64,000 nucleotides of DNA from JADJLQ01 sp038251405 (GCA_038251405.1 JBBSBH010000011.1:87033-151032); one strand, 5' to 3'. Counted from the stretch's first letter, positions 19,521-29,140 are shown. Notes: generated by a model from the letters alone, not told the origin. Translations and numbers: made by a program.

Positions 19521-19627
19521 TCAAAGGAAATTTAGGTAAACAAGATATAATTTTTTTAACAACAAAATACTATGAAGGCATTTTGTAGTTTTCAAAGGGT
19601 AAAATAGGCCAAAAGCCTGTAAAAGGT

Positions 19628-20695
19628 CTATGATTTTTTTTGCTCGTGCATTTGGCGCTCTATGAGCTCCTGATCTGCCAGTCTTTGCTCTAATGTCCTA
19701 ATGTAAGATTTGGCGTTTTTAAGACCATATTGGGTGTATGCATCTTTGGCCAACTGAAGTGCCTGGCTAAGCAATCCATTTACTTCAGCAGCAACGGCCA
19801 TATTATAGGTGGCCTTACCAGCAGCTTCTTTGTCTGATCCCTGAGCTGCAATTTTTTCCCAAATGGCATTTGCTCTTAGCCATTCTTTGGTATCAGCATA
19901 TCGGGCGGCTTCTTCAAACTTGTCTTTATTTCTTCCCTTTACCGTTTTAAAATAGCTGCGAGCTACCTGGATATATATGGGAGCTATTCGAGCACCATAC
20001 TTTGATCCTAATTTTTGAGCAATTCCTCTAACCATTTCATTGGATCGTTGCAAATTATTTACTGCATTTTGCTGAGTATCGGCGGCAGAGCTCGATTTTT
20101 CATTCGTGTCACTATCTTTATATTCTTCGATAATAGATTTTGTACTGGGATCATATATTCTCCATCCCAGATTTACCCGACCGTTTCTTTTGCCATCATA
20201 GACTATTTTACTGATCTCCTTACCGGTTTTATCTTTTTCCTTTACCGTTCTGGGTGAAGTGCCCGTTTGAATGTCAGAATCAAACATTTCTATAGCTAAT
20301 AAAGCATCTGCCTCATATTTTTTACAAAGTTCCTCTACATCCCATCCATTCATAGGCGCCATCATGGATCTGCCACCCCGACTGCCTTCAAATTCCAATC
20401 CAGGATTGATGATTTGAAATCTGGGTGTTTTGGACAGTGAATTTACTAATGCTTCCATGGCCATTCTTCTGCCTTGTTGGTCCTGCTGGTATTCTTCTCC
20501 GCTAAAAAGACCCTCCAGATTAGAAAACCACCCGCCGGAAGGTTTGCTTCTGTCTACGAGTAATATTTTTTGGATATGCTCCGGTATAATGATCTGGGCT
20601 GGCTGTAATACCTGGATAGTAGCCACCGGTTTGCAGGCAACTATTAAATATAGAAGGACTGGTATAATGAGTTTGAGAAATTTTGAGAAAGTCAT
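19628..20695 (-). CDS. Lipoprotein resembling DUF6340, with TPR-like C-terminus
   Basis: The 355-residue protein has a lipobox (LIVAC, Cys21), then an N-terminal alpha/beta region starting with PAQIIIPEHIQKILLVDRS. It contains CKKYEADALLAIEMFDSD and a strand-rich segment ending LGWRIYDPSTKSIIEEY. The C-terminal 130 residues look like degenerate TPR helices (EAARYADTKEWLRANAIWEKIA). This matches what I recall of the Bacteroidota DUF6340 lipoproteins, whose function is unknown. It lies 39 bases after nhaD on the same strand and may be the last gene of that unit. Confidence 0.6.
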   Translation of the reverse strand: MTFSKFLKLIIPVLLYLIVACKPVATIQVLQPAQIIIPEHIQKILLVDRSKPSGGWFSNLEGLFSGEEYQQDQQGRRMAMEALVNSLSKTPRFQIINPGLEFEGSRGGRSMMAPMNGWDVEELCKKYEADALLAIEMFDSDIQTGTSPRTVKEKDKTGKEISKIVYDGKRNGRVNLGWRIYDPSTKSIIEEYKDSDTNEKSSSAADTQQNAVNNLQRSNEMVRGIAQKLGSKYGARIAPIYIQVARSYFKTVKGRNKDKFEEAARYADTKEWLRANAIWEKIAAQGSDKEAAGKATYNMAVAAEVNGLLSQALQLAKDAYTQYGLKNAKSYIRTLEQRLADQELIERQMHEQKKS

Positions 20696-20734
20696 TTCAT
20701 ATTTTTAATACAAAAATAAGGTTTCTCTCTCGTT

Positions 20735-22048
20735 TCAATGCATGAGTAAATCCATCAGATATACACAAATGCATCCTGCAAAAAAACCGATGGCTGCCAA
20801 CCAGGAAATCTTCTTGAAATACCAAATAAAATCTATTTTTTCGATACCCATTGCTGCAACCCCTGCTGCAGAGCCTATTATCAACATACTACCACCTGTA
20901 CCAGCACTAAAAGCTATAAAATGCCACATCTTGGCATCCATAGGCAGATCGTACATACCTATAGTAGCCGCTACCAAAGGCACATTATCTATAATTGCTG
21001 AAATTACACCTATCAGTGTGGCTACAATATCTCTGTTTGAAAACCATTTATCCATTTGCTCAGCTAAATTTTGAAGATATCCCAGGGACTCCAAAGCTCC
21101 TATCGCCATTAATATTCCAAGGAAAAATAAAATACTGGAGAGTTCGATTCGCGACAAGGCATGTTTTACTGAATATTGATGCCTTCTATCTTCAGTAAAA
21201 TCTTCTTCCGGATGAATGTATTCTGATATCAGCCAGGTCACACTCAAGCCCAGCATCATACCCATCCACGGTGGAAGGTGTGTAATGGTTTTGAATATAG
21301 GAACAAATATTAGTGCGCCTACACCAGCAATCAGCATAGTCTTACTGGATAGTAATTTCTCTTTAAGTTTGTCTTTTTCTCCACTGTCATGAAAACTTTT
21401 GATTTCTCCCTGAAATACGGGTAAGAAACTGGCAATTAATAAAGGTATTGCAAGGCAAAATATAGAAGGTATAGCCAGGTTTTCAATCAATTTTCCAGTT
21501 CCCACTTTGCCAGCAATCCAAAGCATGGTAGTCGTTACATCACCGATGGGTGTCCAGGCTCCTCCTGCATTAGCTGCAATCACAATGAAAGAGACATACC
21601 ACATTCTTTCTTCCCGGGTATGTATAAGCTTGCGCAAAAGCGAAATAAAAACAATAGTGGTAGTAAGATTGTCTAATACTGACGAAAGTATAAAAGCTAA
21701 CCAGCCTAATATCCATAGCAGTTTTCGTTTATCCCGGGTATGAATTCTATTAGTAATTACCGAGAAGCCTTTATGTAAATCTACCAACTCAACGATAGTC
21801 ATAGCGCCCATCAAAAAGATAAGAATCTCTGCTACTTTTCCCAGGTGATGCAATACTGCATTTTGCATGCCATCATGAGCTGCTAATGAACCATCTTCCA
21901 AATGCAAGGGCAACTTCCCTAATGAAATTAGTGACCAGCAAAGGACTCCCATTAAAAGCGAAGGAATCGTTTTATCCATTTTTAATGGATGCTCAAAAAC
22001 AATCAGTAAGTAACCAATTATGAAACAAATAATCACCAGAGTTGCCAT
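20735..22048 (-). CDS. nhaD: Na+/H+ antiporter NhaD, copy 1
   Basis: This 437-residue membrane protein has about 11-13 hydrophobic segments. NhaD/ArsB-type signatures are DNLTTTIVFISLLRKL, NAGGAWTPIGDVTTTMLW and GTGGSMLIIGSAAGVAAMG, with acidic and small residues in membrane segments that carry cation transport. It exchanges cytoplasmic sodium for protons, supporting pH and salt homeostasis. It is a close paralogue of the adjacent copy at 22203-23504. The two share long near-identical stretches around the loop with HPEEDFTEDRRHQYS but differ in the N-terminal third and at the C-terminus. Confidence 0.9.
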   Translation of the reverse strand: MATLVIICFIIGYLLIVFEHPLKMDKTIPSLLMGVLCWSLISLGKLPLHLEDGSLAAHDGMQNAVLHHLGKVAEILIFLMGAMTIVELVDLHKGFSVITNRIHTRDKRKLLWILGWLAFILSSVLDNLTTTIVFISLLRKLIHTREERMWYVSFIVIAANAGGAWTPIGDVTTTMLWIAGKVGTGKLIENLAIPSIFCLAIPLLIASFLPVFQGEIKSFHDSGEKDKLKEKLLSSKTMLIAGVGALIFVPIFKTITHLPPWMGMMLGLSVTWLISEYIHPEEDFTEDRRHQYSVKHALSRIELSSILFFLGILMAIGALESLGYLQNLAEQMDKWFSNRDIVATLIGVISAIIDNVPLVAATIGMYDLPMDAKMWHFIAFSAGTGGSMLIIGSAAGVAAMGIEKIDFIWYFKKISWLAAIGFFAGCICVYLMDLLMH

Positions 22049-22202
22049 CGCTAAAGGATATTATACGATGAATATATATCTAAAAATGGCAGTTGGTATA
22101 ATTTTAAAAAGGAATTTTATTATATATTTTATTCTAGAATATTAAATGATATTAAAGTTTCAAAATTTAATATTGAGGATGATATAATATCGATTTTTTT
22201 CT

Positions 22203-23504
22203 CTAAAATAGAGCTAAAAAAAGACATCCAGCAAAATAACCTATGGCAGCAAGCCAGGATATTTTTTTCATATACCATATAAAATCTATTTTTTCCATGC
22301 CCATTGCCGCCACACCTGCAGCGGACCCAATAATGATCATACTACCACCAGTACCTGCAGCATAGGCAATGAAATGCCACATCTTGTCATCCAAAGGAAT
22401 ATCGTACATACCAATGGTAGCTGCTACTATTGGAACATTGTCTATAATGGCCGAAAGAACTCCTATTAATGTAGCTACCACACTTTGATTAGGAAACCAT
22501 TGATCAAGTTTTTGAGCCATATGTTGTAAAGTGCCCAATGAGTCGAGGGCATCGATAGCCATTAAAATTCCAAGGAAGAATAAAATACTCGAAAGCTCTA
22601 TTCTTGAAAGTGCATGTTTTACAGAATATTGGTGTCTTCGGTCTTCAGTAAAATCTTCCTCAGGGTGAATGTATTCTGAGATCAGCCAGACCACACTAAG
22701 TCCAAGCATCATCCCCATCCAGGGGGGAAGATGTGTGATAGTCTTAAAAATGGGAACGAATACCAGGGCACCTATACCTGCCACGAGCATGGTCTTGCTG
22801 CTTAATAATTTTTCCTTTCTCTTATCATTTTCCTCACTCTCATGAAAACTTGATAGTTCACCCCGAAATGATGGTTGAAATCCTGCAACCACTAATGGTA
22901 GTACCAAACATAATATAGAAGGAAGTATCAAATCCGAGATGAGTCTATCCGTACTTACTTTATTGGATATCCAAAGCATCGTGGTAGTCACATCTCCTAT
23001 AGGTGACCAAGCTCCCCCTGCATTAGCTGCAATCACTACAAATCCTACAAACCAAATGCGCTCATTCTTTTTATGAATCAATTTTCTGAGCAATGAAATA
23101 AACACTATAGTAGTGGTAAGATTGTCCAAAATAGCGGAAAGGAAAAAGGCCAAAACGCTGATAATCCAAAGCAGCTTTTTTTTATTACGCGTATGAATAC
23201 GATTGGTGATTACAGAAAAGCCTTTGTGCAAATCTACCAGCTCCACTATAGTCATGGCTCCAATCAAAAATATTAAAATTTCAGCAATTTTCCCCAGGTG
23301 ATGCAGGATAACCGAAGTAAGATCATGTGAACCTTCTGGGCTATGGCTGGCCTCTCCGGCAAGTTCCAAATGCCCCAGTGCAATCATGGCCCAGCAAAGC
23401 ATGCCCATCAATAAAGCTGGAATGGTTTTGTCCATTCTTAAGGGATGCTCTAATATGATAAAAATATATCCTATTATAAAGCAGACAATGACTAATAACT
23501 CCAT
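22203..23504 (-). CDS. nhaD: Na+/H+ antiporter NhaD, copy 2
   Basis: This 433-residue paralogue carries the same motifs as the neighbouring copy: NAGGAWSPIGDVTTTMLW, GTGGSMIIIGSAAG and DNLTTTIVF. It starts at the ATG at 23504 (MELLVIVCFIIGY) and is the first gene of a minus-strand run with copy 1 and the lipoprotein. The 154-base gap to copy 1 is AT-rich and could hold a second promoter. Regions most different from copy 1 are the loop before HDLTSVILHHLGK and the cytoplasmic loop near residue 215-230. That suggests divergence in regulation or affinity rather than a very recent duplication. Confidence 0.9.
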   Translation of the reverse strand: MELLVIVCFIIGYIFIILEHPLRMDKTIPALLMGMLCWAMIALGHLELAGEASHSPEGSHDLTSVILHHLGKIAEILIFLIGAMTIVELVDLHKGFSVITNRIHTRNKKKLLWIISVLAFFLSAILDNLTTTIVFISLLRKLIHKKNERIWFVGFVVIAANAGGAWSPIGDVTTTMLWISNKVSTDRLISDLILPSILCLVLPLVVAGFQPSFRGELSSFHESEENDKRKEKLLSSKTMLVAGIGALVFVPIFKTITHLPPWMGMMLGLSVVWLISEYIHPEEDFTEDRRHQYSVKHALSRIELSSILFFLGILMAIDALDSLGTLQHMAQKLDQWFPNQSVVATLIGVLSAIIDNVPIVAATIGMYDIPLDDKMWHFIAYAAGTGGSMIIIGSAAGVAAMGMEKIDFIWYMKKISWLAAIGYFAGCLFLALF

Positions 23505-23579
23505 ACCCTAAAGCTTTTTTATTTTAAATTATAATTAGGATTCAAGATAATCAAATGTTAGATTACTTTCTAATGGTTG

Positions 23580-23587
23580 TATCTTTG
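23580..23587 (+). promoter_or_regulatory. Bacteroidota -7 box TATCTTTG
   Basis: Exact TAnnTTTG match ending 10 bases before the dusB ATG at 23598. Because transcription begins a few bases after this box, it rules out the upstream in-frame TTG (23577) as the start and implies a leader of only a few bases. Confidence 0.5.
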
Positions 23588-23597
23588 CCTTTCCATT

Positions 23598-24596
23598 ATG
23601 GTAAGAATTGCTGGCATTGAGTTGGGAGCGTTTCCTTTGTTACTTGCACCTATGGAAGATGTGAGTGATCCTCCTTTCAGAGCCTTGTGTAAAGCTCAGG
23701 GATGTGATTTATTATATACAGAATTTATTTCCGTAGAAGGATTGATCAGAGATGCTGCTAAAAGTTTACAAAAATTAGACATTTATCCTGAAGAAAGGCC
23801 CATCGGTATCCAGATTTTTGGAGGTGAAATGGACTCGATGATGAAAGCACTACCTTATGTGGAAGAAGCTCAGCCTGAAATATTGGATATCAACTATGGA
23901 TGTCCGGTAAATGCAGTAGTGTGTAAAGATGGGGGAGCTGGTATACTGAAAGATATTCCTAAAATGATCTCATTGACAAAGGCAATAGTGGACAATACTT
24001 CATTACCTGTGACCGTGAAAACTCGACTTGGATGGGATCACAACAGCATTCAAATAGTGGATGTAGTAAAAAGACTTCAGGATGTGGGTATTCAGGCTAT
24101 CTCCATACATGCCCGCACACGTGCTCAAATGTATAAAGGCGAAGCAGATTGGTCCTATATAGCTACCATTAAAAATGACCCAGGTATTCATATTCCTGTA
24201 TTCGGTAATGGAGATATTGATACACCTCAAAAAGCAAAAGAGTATAAAGAGCGTTATAGTCCAGATGGAATTATGATAGGCAGGGCTAGTATCGGGTATC
24301 CATGGATTTTTAGAGAAATAAGGCATTATTTTAATACAGGAGAATTATTAGATCCTCCATCTCTCGCTGAGCGAATTGATGCGGTGAAGGCACATTTAGA
24401 TTTTTCTATCAGGTGGAAAGGACCTAAACTTGGTGTATTGGAAATGCGCCGGCATTATAAAAATTATTTCAAAGGAATCGAAGGTATAAAACCATTTAGA
24501 GAAAGATTCGTTCTGGAGCCCGAACCTTCAGGTATATTGGCACTGCTGGAAGAATTGGCCTATATATATGACATATATGACCCAATATTAGTATAA
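23598..24596 (+). CDS. dusB: tRNA-dihydrouridine synthase, DusB type
   Basis: The 332-residue FMN enzyme reduces specific uridines in the tRNA D-loop. Seen in order: LLLAPMEDVSDPPFR (FMN-binding strand), ILDINYGCPVNAVVCKDGGAG (catalytic Cys), VKTRLGW, ISIHARTRAQMYKG, VFGNGDIDTPQKA, and DGIMIGRASIGYPWIF in the phosphate-binding part. The ATG at 23598 (MVRIAGIELG) is chosen because an upstream TTG extension would overlap the promoter box. The CCA-adding enzyme gene follows 14 bases later, so the two tRNA-maturation genes are likely co-transcribed. Confidence 0.93.
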   Translation: MVRIAGIELGAFPLLLAPMEDVSDPPFRALCKAQGCDLLYTEFISVEGLIRDAAKSLQKLDIYPEERPIGIQIFGGEMDSMMKALPYVEEAQPEILDINYGCPVNAVVCKDGGAGILKDIPKMISLTKAIVDNTSLPVTVKTRLGWDHNSIQIVDVVKRLQDVGIQAISIHARTRAQMYKGEADWSYIATIKNDPGIHIPVFGNGDIDTPQKAKEYKERYSPDGIMIGRASIGYPWIFREIRHYFNTGELLDPPSLAERIDAVKAHLDFSIRWKGPKLGVLEMRRHYKNYFKGIEGIKPFRERFVLEPEPSGILALLEELAYIYDIYDPILV

Positions 24597-24610
24597 TAGA
24601 ATAAAAAGGA

Positions 24611-26047
24611 GTGATTTTTAATCTCAATACATACGAAAAGAAGCTCTTCCAGGTAATTAAAGAAGCGTCTGAATCACTGGGAGTACGATCGTATGTGGTA
24701 GGAGGTTATGTGCGGGATAAATTACTTGGCAGGTTATCACCTGATATTGATATAGTCACGGTAGGCAATGGAATACAACTCGCCCAGGAGGTGGCAGGTA
24801 AATTATATCCCATACCCCGAGTAAGCATTTTCCCAAGATTTGGCACCGCTCAAATTTTGCATGAGGAACTCAATCTTGAATTTGTAGGGGCCAGAAAGGA
24901 ATCTTACAGGGAAGATTCTAGAAAACCATTTGTAGAAGGAGGTACACTGGAGGATGATATCCGGAGACGAGATTTTACCATTAACGCTATGGCAGTAAGT
25001 CTAAATGATGATGATTTTGGCCAATTGATAGATCTTTTTGATGGAATGAAACACCTTGAAAGTAAGACCATCAAGACTCCATTGGAACCCGAACGTACTT
25101 TTTCGGATGATCCACTTCGGATGTTGCGGGCTATCCGTTTTGCTAATCAATTGGAATATGAAATAGAACCCATCACTTTTCAGGGCATCATTCACAGCTC
25201 CCATCGTATTGGCATTATTTCCAGTGAACGGATATTAAACGAATTGGAGAAAATATTAGCCTGCGATAAGCCTTCAGTGGGTTTTAAATTATTGCACCAA
25301 ACCGGCCTTTTAAAGCTGATTCTGCCAGAAATCACTGATCTTGAAGGTGTGGAATATATTGATGGTAAAGGACATAAAGACAATTTTTACCACACGTTAA
25401 TGGTATTAGACAATGTATGTGCAAAATCAGACTATATCTGGCTCAGGTGGGCTGCGCTGTTTCATGATATTGGCAAACCAGCTACGAAAAGATATAATGG
25501 AAAGCAGGGCTGGACATTTCACGGTCACGATCTTTTAGGGGCAAGCATGTTGCCTCGAATATTCAAAAGGTTAAGACTTCCTACCGATCACCGGTTGAAA
25601 TATGCCCAAAACCTGGTGCGACTACATTTGAGACCCATTAGTCTTACCAAGGAGGAAATTTCTGATTCTGCCATTCGACGAGTGCTTTTCGAAGCGGGAG
25701 AAGAAATTGATGATCTGATGATCCTGTGTGAGGCAGATATTACCAGTAAGCGGGCTGAAAAAGTGCAAGCTATTTTGGAAAATTATCAACTGGTGAGGTC
25801 CCGCATGCAAGAGATAGAAGAAAAGGATAAAATGCGATCGTGGCAGCCACCGATAGATGGTGAAGAAATAATGGCAACATTTGGTTTGCGGCCGTCGTTT
25901 CAGGTAGGTGTAATCAAAACTGCAATTCGTGAGGCTATTCTCGATGGCAAAATCGATAACAATTACGAACAAGCTAAAGCGTATATGATAGTCGAAGCCA
26001 GCCGATTAGGTCTTAACCCGGTAAATTCAATTGAAAAACAACATTAA
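24611..26047 (+). CDS. CCA-adding tRNA nucleotidyltransferase with HD domain
   Basis: The 478-residue protein has a class II polymerase-beta-type head: YVVGGYVRDKLLGR with the metal-binding DIDIV, then RRDFTINAMAVS and an RMLRAIRFANQL neck. The second half has an HD phosphohydrolase-like domain (LFHDIGKPATK, then RLHLRPISL). It adds or repairs the 3' CCA of tRNA; the HD part is common in bacterial versions. A GTG start at 24611 is supported by AAAAAGGA directly upstream and by the position of the first conserved strand. Poly(A) polymerase activity is an alternative in this family, but the HD-fused form favours CCA addition. Confidence 0.88.
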   Translation: MIFNLNTYEKKLFQVIKEASESLGVRSYVVGGYVRDKLLGRLSPDIDIVTVGNGIQLAQEVAGKLYPIPRVSIFPRFGTAQILHEELNLEFVGARKESYREDSRKPFVEGGTLEDDIRRRDFTINAMAVSLNDDDFGQLIDLFDGMKHLESKTIKTPLEPERTFSDDPLRMLRAIRFANQLEYEIEPITFQGIIHSSHRIGIISSERILNELEKILACDKPSVGFKLLHQTGLLKLILPEITDLEGVEYIDGKGHKDNFYHTLMVLDNVCAKSDYIWLRWAALFHDIGKPATKRYNGKQGWTFHGHDLLGASMLPRIFKRLRLPTDHRLKYAQNLVRLHLRPISLTKEEISDSAIRRVLFEAGEEIDDLMILCEADITSKRAEKVQAILENYQLVRSRMQEIEEKDKMRSWQPPIDGEEIMATFGLRPSFQVGVIKTAIREAILDGKIDNNYEQAKAYMIVEASRLGLNPVNSIEKQH

Positions 26048-26059
26048 TAAAAACAATAC

Positions 26060-26509
26060 ATGAAACTTTTCTTTCCACTTATTCTTTTACTGACAGTAAT
26101 TAGTTTTACTGCTTGCCTTGGTCCTACACAGGATGAAAAGGATAATGATATTATTCAAGAATATATTACCAAGAATAAAGTAGATGCTACCAAGCATTCC
26201 AGTGGTTTGTATTATGTAATTAAAACCCCTGGAACGGGAGTAAATCCAACTGCACAGAACACCGTTACAGTACATTATAAAGGATATTTCACGGATGGGA
26301 CGGTTTTTGATGGAACCACCGGCACTCCAGTGAGTTTTATTTTAGGAGGTCTTATCCCCGGTTGGGTAATTGGGATTCCTTTGATCAAAAAAGGTGGAGA
26401 AATACAATTGATATTACCAAGCTCACTTGCTTATGGTCCCAGAGGACAAGGGGGTATTCCACCTAATACGGTTTTGATATTCGATATTACCCTGGTTGAT
26501 GTAAAATAA
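26060..26509 (+). CDS. FKBP-type peptidyl-prolyl isomerase lipoprotein
   Basis: The 149-residue protein has a lipobox (FTAC, Cys19), a short linker and a complete FKBP domain (about 45-149). FKBP marks are VTVHYKGYFTDGTVFD, IPGWVIGIPLIKKGG, SSLAYGPRGQGGIPPNT and a final LIFDITLVDV. It should assist proline isomerisation during folding of proteins in the periplasm or outer membrane. It lies 12 bases after the CCA-enzyme gene and is probably the last gene of that unit. Confidence 0.9.
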   Translation: MKLFFPLILLLTVISFTACLGPTQDEKDNDIIQEYITKNKVDATKHSSGLYYVIKTPGTGVNPTAQNTVTVHYKGYFTDGTVFDGTTGTPVSFILGGLIPGWVIGIPLIKKGGEIQLILPSSLAYGPRGQGGIPPNTVLIFDITLVDVK

Positions 26510-26555
26510 TTTGGTAGGTAGATTTTAAATAGTTGGTATTCCTATTTATCGAAGG

Positions 26556-26600
26556 ATAAATTGTAAATCAATAAATTGTAAATCAATAAATTGTAAATCG
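26556..26600. repeat. Three tandem 15-bp units
   Basis: ATAAATTGTAAATCA occurs twice in direct succession, then once more as ATAAATTGTAAATCG. The repeat fills half of the gap between convergent genes and stops just before the end of the cystathionine-synthase gene. It is a likely length-variable locus with no obvious function. Confidence 0.85.
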
Positions 26601-26602
26601 AA

Positions 26603-27970
26603 CTATCCTCGGATAGAGCGAATGATATCATATTGAGTAATTACATGCCAGTTGCCAGCAGTGTCTTGCGCCATTACAGCAGGAATTTTTCTATCAAAGT
26701 ATCGGCTCACATCCTGGATGCCCATATCCAACGGAACATGAGGAAGAGGATCATCCATTACAGCAACTATATTTTTTTCGAGATTATTTACCGGATTCTC
26801 TAACACATAAGATAGTACTTTGCTTTCTGTGACTGATCCAATAAATTGTGAATCAGCGTTAACCGGAATTTGCGAAATATCATTTTCTTTCATCAGGTGG
26901 AGAGCCTCCCTTACCGTATTGGAGGCAGTAAGGCTGAAGAATCTTTTATCATCTTTCGCTCTTATCAGATCTTTTACCTTCATCTCAGTCTCCAGGAACC
27001 CACGGTCACGCATCCAGTCATCGTTAAATATTTTTCCTATATAGCGAGAGCCATGATCATGGAAAATAATGACTACCACATCATCTTTGCTGAGCTGATC
27101 TTTCATTTGAATGAGGCCTGCCAGCGCTGAGCCGGCGCTATATCCAAGTAATAATCCTTCCTCCCGGGCCAGCCTGCGCGCTGCTAATGCTCCATCTTTG
27201 TCTGTAACTTTTTCAAAATGATCGATTACCTGGAAGTCAACATTTTTAGGAATGATATCTTCACCTATGCCTTCCGTGATATAGGGATATATTTCTTTAG
27301 GATCTATTTTCCCGGTTTCGTGATATTTTTTCAAAGCAGAACCGTACGTGTCGATACCCCAAATTTTTATATCAGGGTTTTTAGATTTTAGATATCTTCC
27401 TGTGCCTGAAATAGTCCCTCCCGTACCTACACCTACTACTAAGTGGGTGATTTTACCATCAGTTTGTTCCCAAATTTCAGGGCCTGTGCTTTCAAAATGA
27501 GCTTCGCTATTGGAAAGGTTGTCATATTGATTTGACCAAAATGAATTGGGTATTTTTTTGCTTAATTTCTCTGCTACTGCATAGTAAGACCTTGGGTCAT
27601 CAGCGTCTACATTAGTAGGACACACGATGACTTCTGCGCCAAATGCTTTCAGCAAGTTTATTTTTTCCGAGGACTGTTTGTCGGTAGTAGTGAATATACA
27701 CTTGTACCCTTTTACGGCAGCTATTATGGCCAAACCCATTCCGGTATTTCCGCTTGTACACTCTATTATAGTGCCTCCTGGAAGCAATTTTTTACTTTGT
27801 TCAGCATCAGCCACCATTTTCATAGCCATACGATCTTTTATCGAATGACCGGGATTGAAAGTTTCTACTTTTGCTAATACCAGCGCCTGTATTTCATCAC
27901 AAACTTTATTGAGCTTTATGAGAGGAGTTTGACCAATGGTTTCGAGGATATCATTATAGATTTTCATCAC
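26603..27970 (-). CDS. PLP-dependent cystathionine beta-synthase-type enzyme with CBS pair
   Basis: The 455-residue protein has a fold-type II PLP domain (1-330): ETIGQTPLIKLNK, the PLP lysine in NPGHSIKDRMA (Lys45), SGNTGMGLA and the phosphate-binding GVGTGGTISGTGR. The last 120 residues form two CBS repeats (VKDLIRAKDDKRFFSL, then VMDDPLPHVPLDMGI). Cysteine synthase and cystathionine beta-synthase share this core. The length and the C-terminal CBS pair favour a cystathionine beta-synthase or beta-replacement enzyme regulated by a nucleotide or S-adenosyl compound. It follows the LysM gene by 48 bases on the same strand. Confidence 0.88.
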   Translation of the reverse strand: MMKIYNDILETIGQTPLIKLNKVCDEIQALVLAKVETFNPGHSIKDRMAMKMVADAEQSKKLLPGGTIIECTSGNTGMGLAIIAAVKGYKCIFTTTDKQSSEKINLLKAFGAEVIVCPTNVDADDPRSYYAVAEKLSKKIPNSFWSNQYDNLSNSEAHFESTGPEIWEQTDGKITHLVVGVGTGGTISGTGRYLKSKNPDIKIWGIDTYGSALKKYHETGKIDPKEIYPYITEGIGEDIIPKNVDFQVIDHFEKVTDKDGALAARRLAREEGLLLGYSAGSALAGLIQMKDQLSKDDVVVIIFHDHGSRYIGKIFNDDWMRDRGFLETEMKVKDLIRAKDDKRFFSLTASNTVREALHLMKENDISQIPVNADSQFIGSVTESKVLSYVLENPVNNLEKNIVAVMDDPLPHVPLDMGIQDVSRYFDRKIPAVMAQDTAGNWHVITQYDIIRSIRG

Positions 27971-28018
27971 TGCAAAAATAGGAAGATTAATTTAGAGGGA
28001 AGCTCAGGAAAATCATCC

Positions 28019-29140
28019 CTATTGAAAACTCTCCTCCACGTATCTCAGCTTCACATAAAATTTACTGTCAATCACTCCTAATAAATTGGCTACCCCTGGT
28101 GACACCACCACGCTTATTTCATCACTGTACAATTTTGGAGGCATATTAGAAAGCACTTTTGCATAAATCTTTCTATGAGTCATAGGGTTTGTAATCTCTA
28201 CCACTGAATTTATGGGAGCAGTAGGGTGGAGTACATAGAGATCGCTGCTGGGAGAATCAGTCTTTATCCATTGAGCCACTCCATTTTGAGTCACCATTCT
28301 TCGCTTGAGCACATGACCTTTTACCTCTGGTCTGATTACATTTGGATTATCAGGAGTGCTTTTCGAAGGAATGTTCGCTACATTTTTTTCAGGAGTTATG
28401 CTGGTCGATATCGTTGGTTTTTCTTCTTTTCTTTCTTTTATCTTAACCTCCTTAACCTCTGGATTGATATTAATAATATGGTTACGGCTATTTTCTTCTT
28501 TGCTAAATTTTGTCAGCCCATCTTTAGGAGCGAGATCGAGTGCTTTGTATTCCTCAGTAAATGGCGCTGGATTGGCTATTGTCCATTTTTGTTCGAGATT
28601 GGCTTGCTCTGTCTTTACCGTATTTGGTTTAAAATCAGGGGTGCCCGATTCTTTTTTAGTAGGGTCAAACCAACCTATCAGTAATTTTTGGGAAACCTGG
28701 ATATTATGAGAAGTAAGATTATTCCTTTTCATCAGATCCTCAAATGACATATTGAAATACACTTTAGAGATTCGATATAAATTGTCTTTGGGTTGAATGA
28801 TGTAATAGATGGGATGATATTTTTTATCCTTTTCAAGTTGATTTTTATCAGTAATAATGTAATCGTTTGAAATGGGCATCCTCAACTCATCATTTGCTTG
28901 CAGAATTCGGGATTTCAATATGGGATTGTAATCATAGACATCGTACAAGTCTATGCCATATGCATTAGCCAATGAAAATAGAGTCTGTTTTTTCTCCACT
29001 TTATGATATGTAAATTTTCCAAAAGTCTCATCAAGGTTTACATAAATAGTATCTTTCAGCCAGGATTCGTTGGCAAAACCGCTAATGGTAACTAAAGTCA
29101 GAAAGGTTAGTTCAAAAAATTTTAACCTATGCTTTTTCAT
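28019..29140 (-). CDS. LysM protein with RlpA-like double-psi barrel at the C-terminus
   Basis: The 373-residue protein has a signal peptide (ending ISGFA, about residue 23). Two LysM domains follow: YHKVEKKQTLFSLANAYGI at about 45-95 and YYIIQPKDNLYRISKVYF at about 112-160. After them come a Lys/Glu-rich linker (about 165-285) and a C-terminal module. That module (LHPTAPINSVVEITNPMT, then RKIYAKVLSNMPP and VVVSPGVANLLG) resembles the RlpA-like barrel. It should bind peptidoglycan in the periplasm. No lytic active-site Asp/His pair was obvious, so it may be structural rather than enzymatic. Confidence 0.8.
   Translation of the reverse strand: MKKHRLKFFELTFLTLVTISGFANESWLKDTIYVNLDETFGKFTYHKVEKKQTLFSLANAYGIDLYDVYDYNPILKSRILQANDELRMPISNDYIITDKNQLEKDKKYHPIYYIIQPKDNLYRISKVYFNMSFEDLMKRNNLTSHNIQVSQKLLIGWFDPTKKESGTPDFKPNTVKTEQANLEQKWTIANPAPFTEEYKALDLAPKDGLTKFSKEENSRNHIININPEVKEVKIKERKEEKPTISTSITPEKNVANIPSKSTPDNPNVIRPEVKGHVLKRRMVTQNGVAQWIKTDSPSSDLYVLHPTAPINSVVEITNPMTHRKIYAKVLSNMPPKLYSDEISVVVSPGVANLLGVIDSKFYVKLRYVEESFQ

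Noticed and set aside
28226..28709. Plus-strand frames of 152 and 117 codons inside the LysM gene
   Set aside because: They are Phe/Ser/Arg-rich antisense products of the low-complexity linker of the LysM protein.
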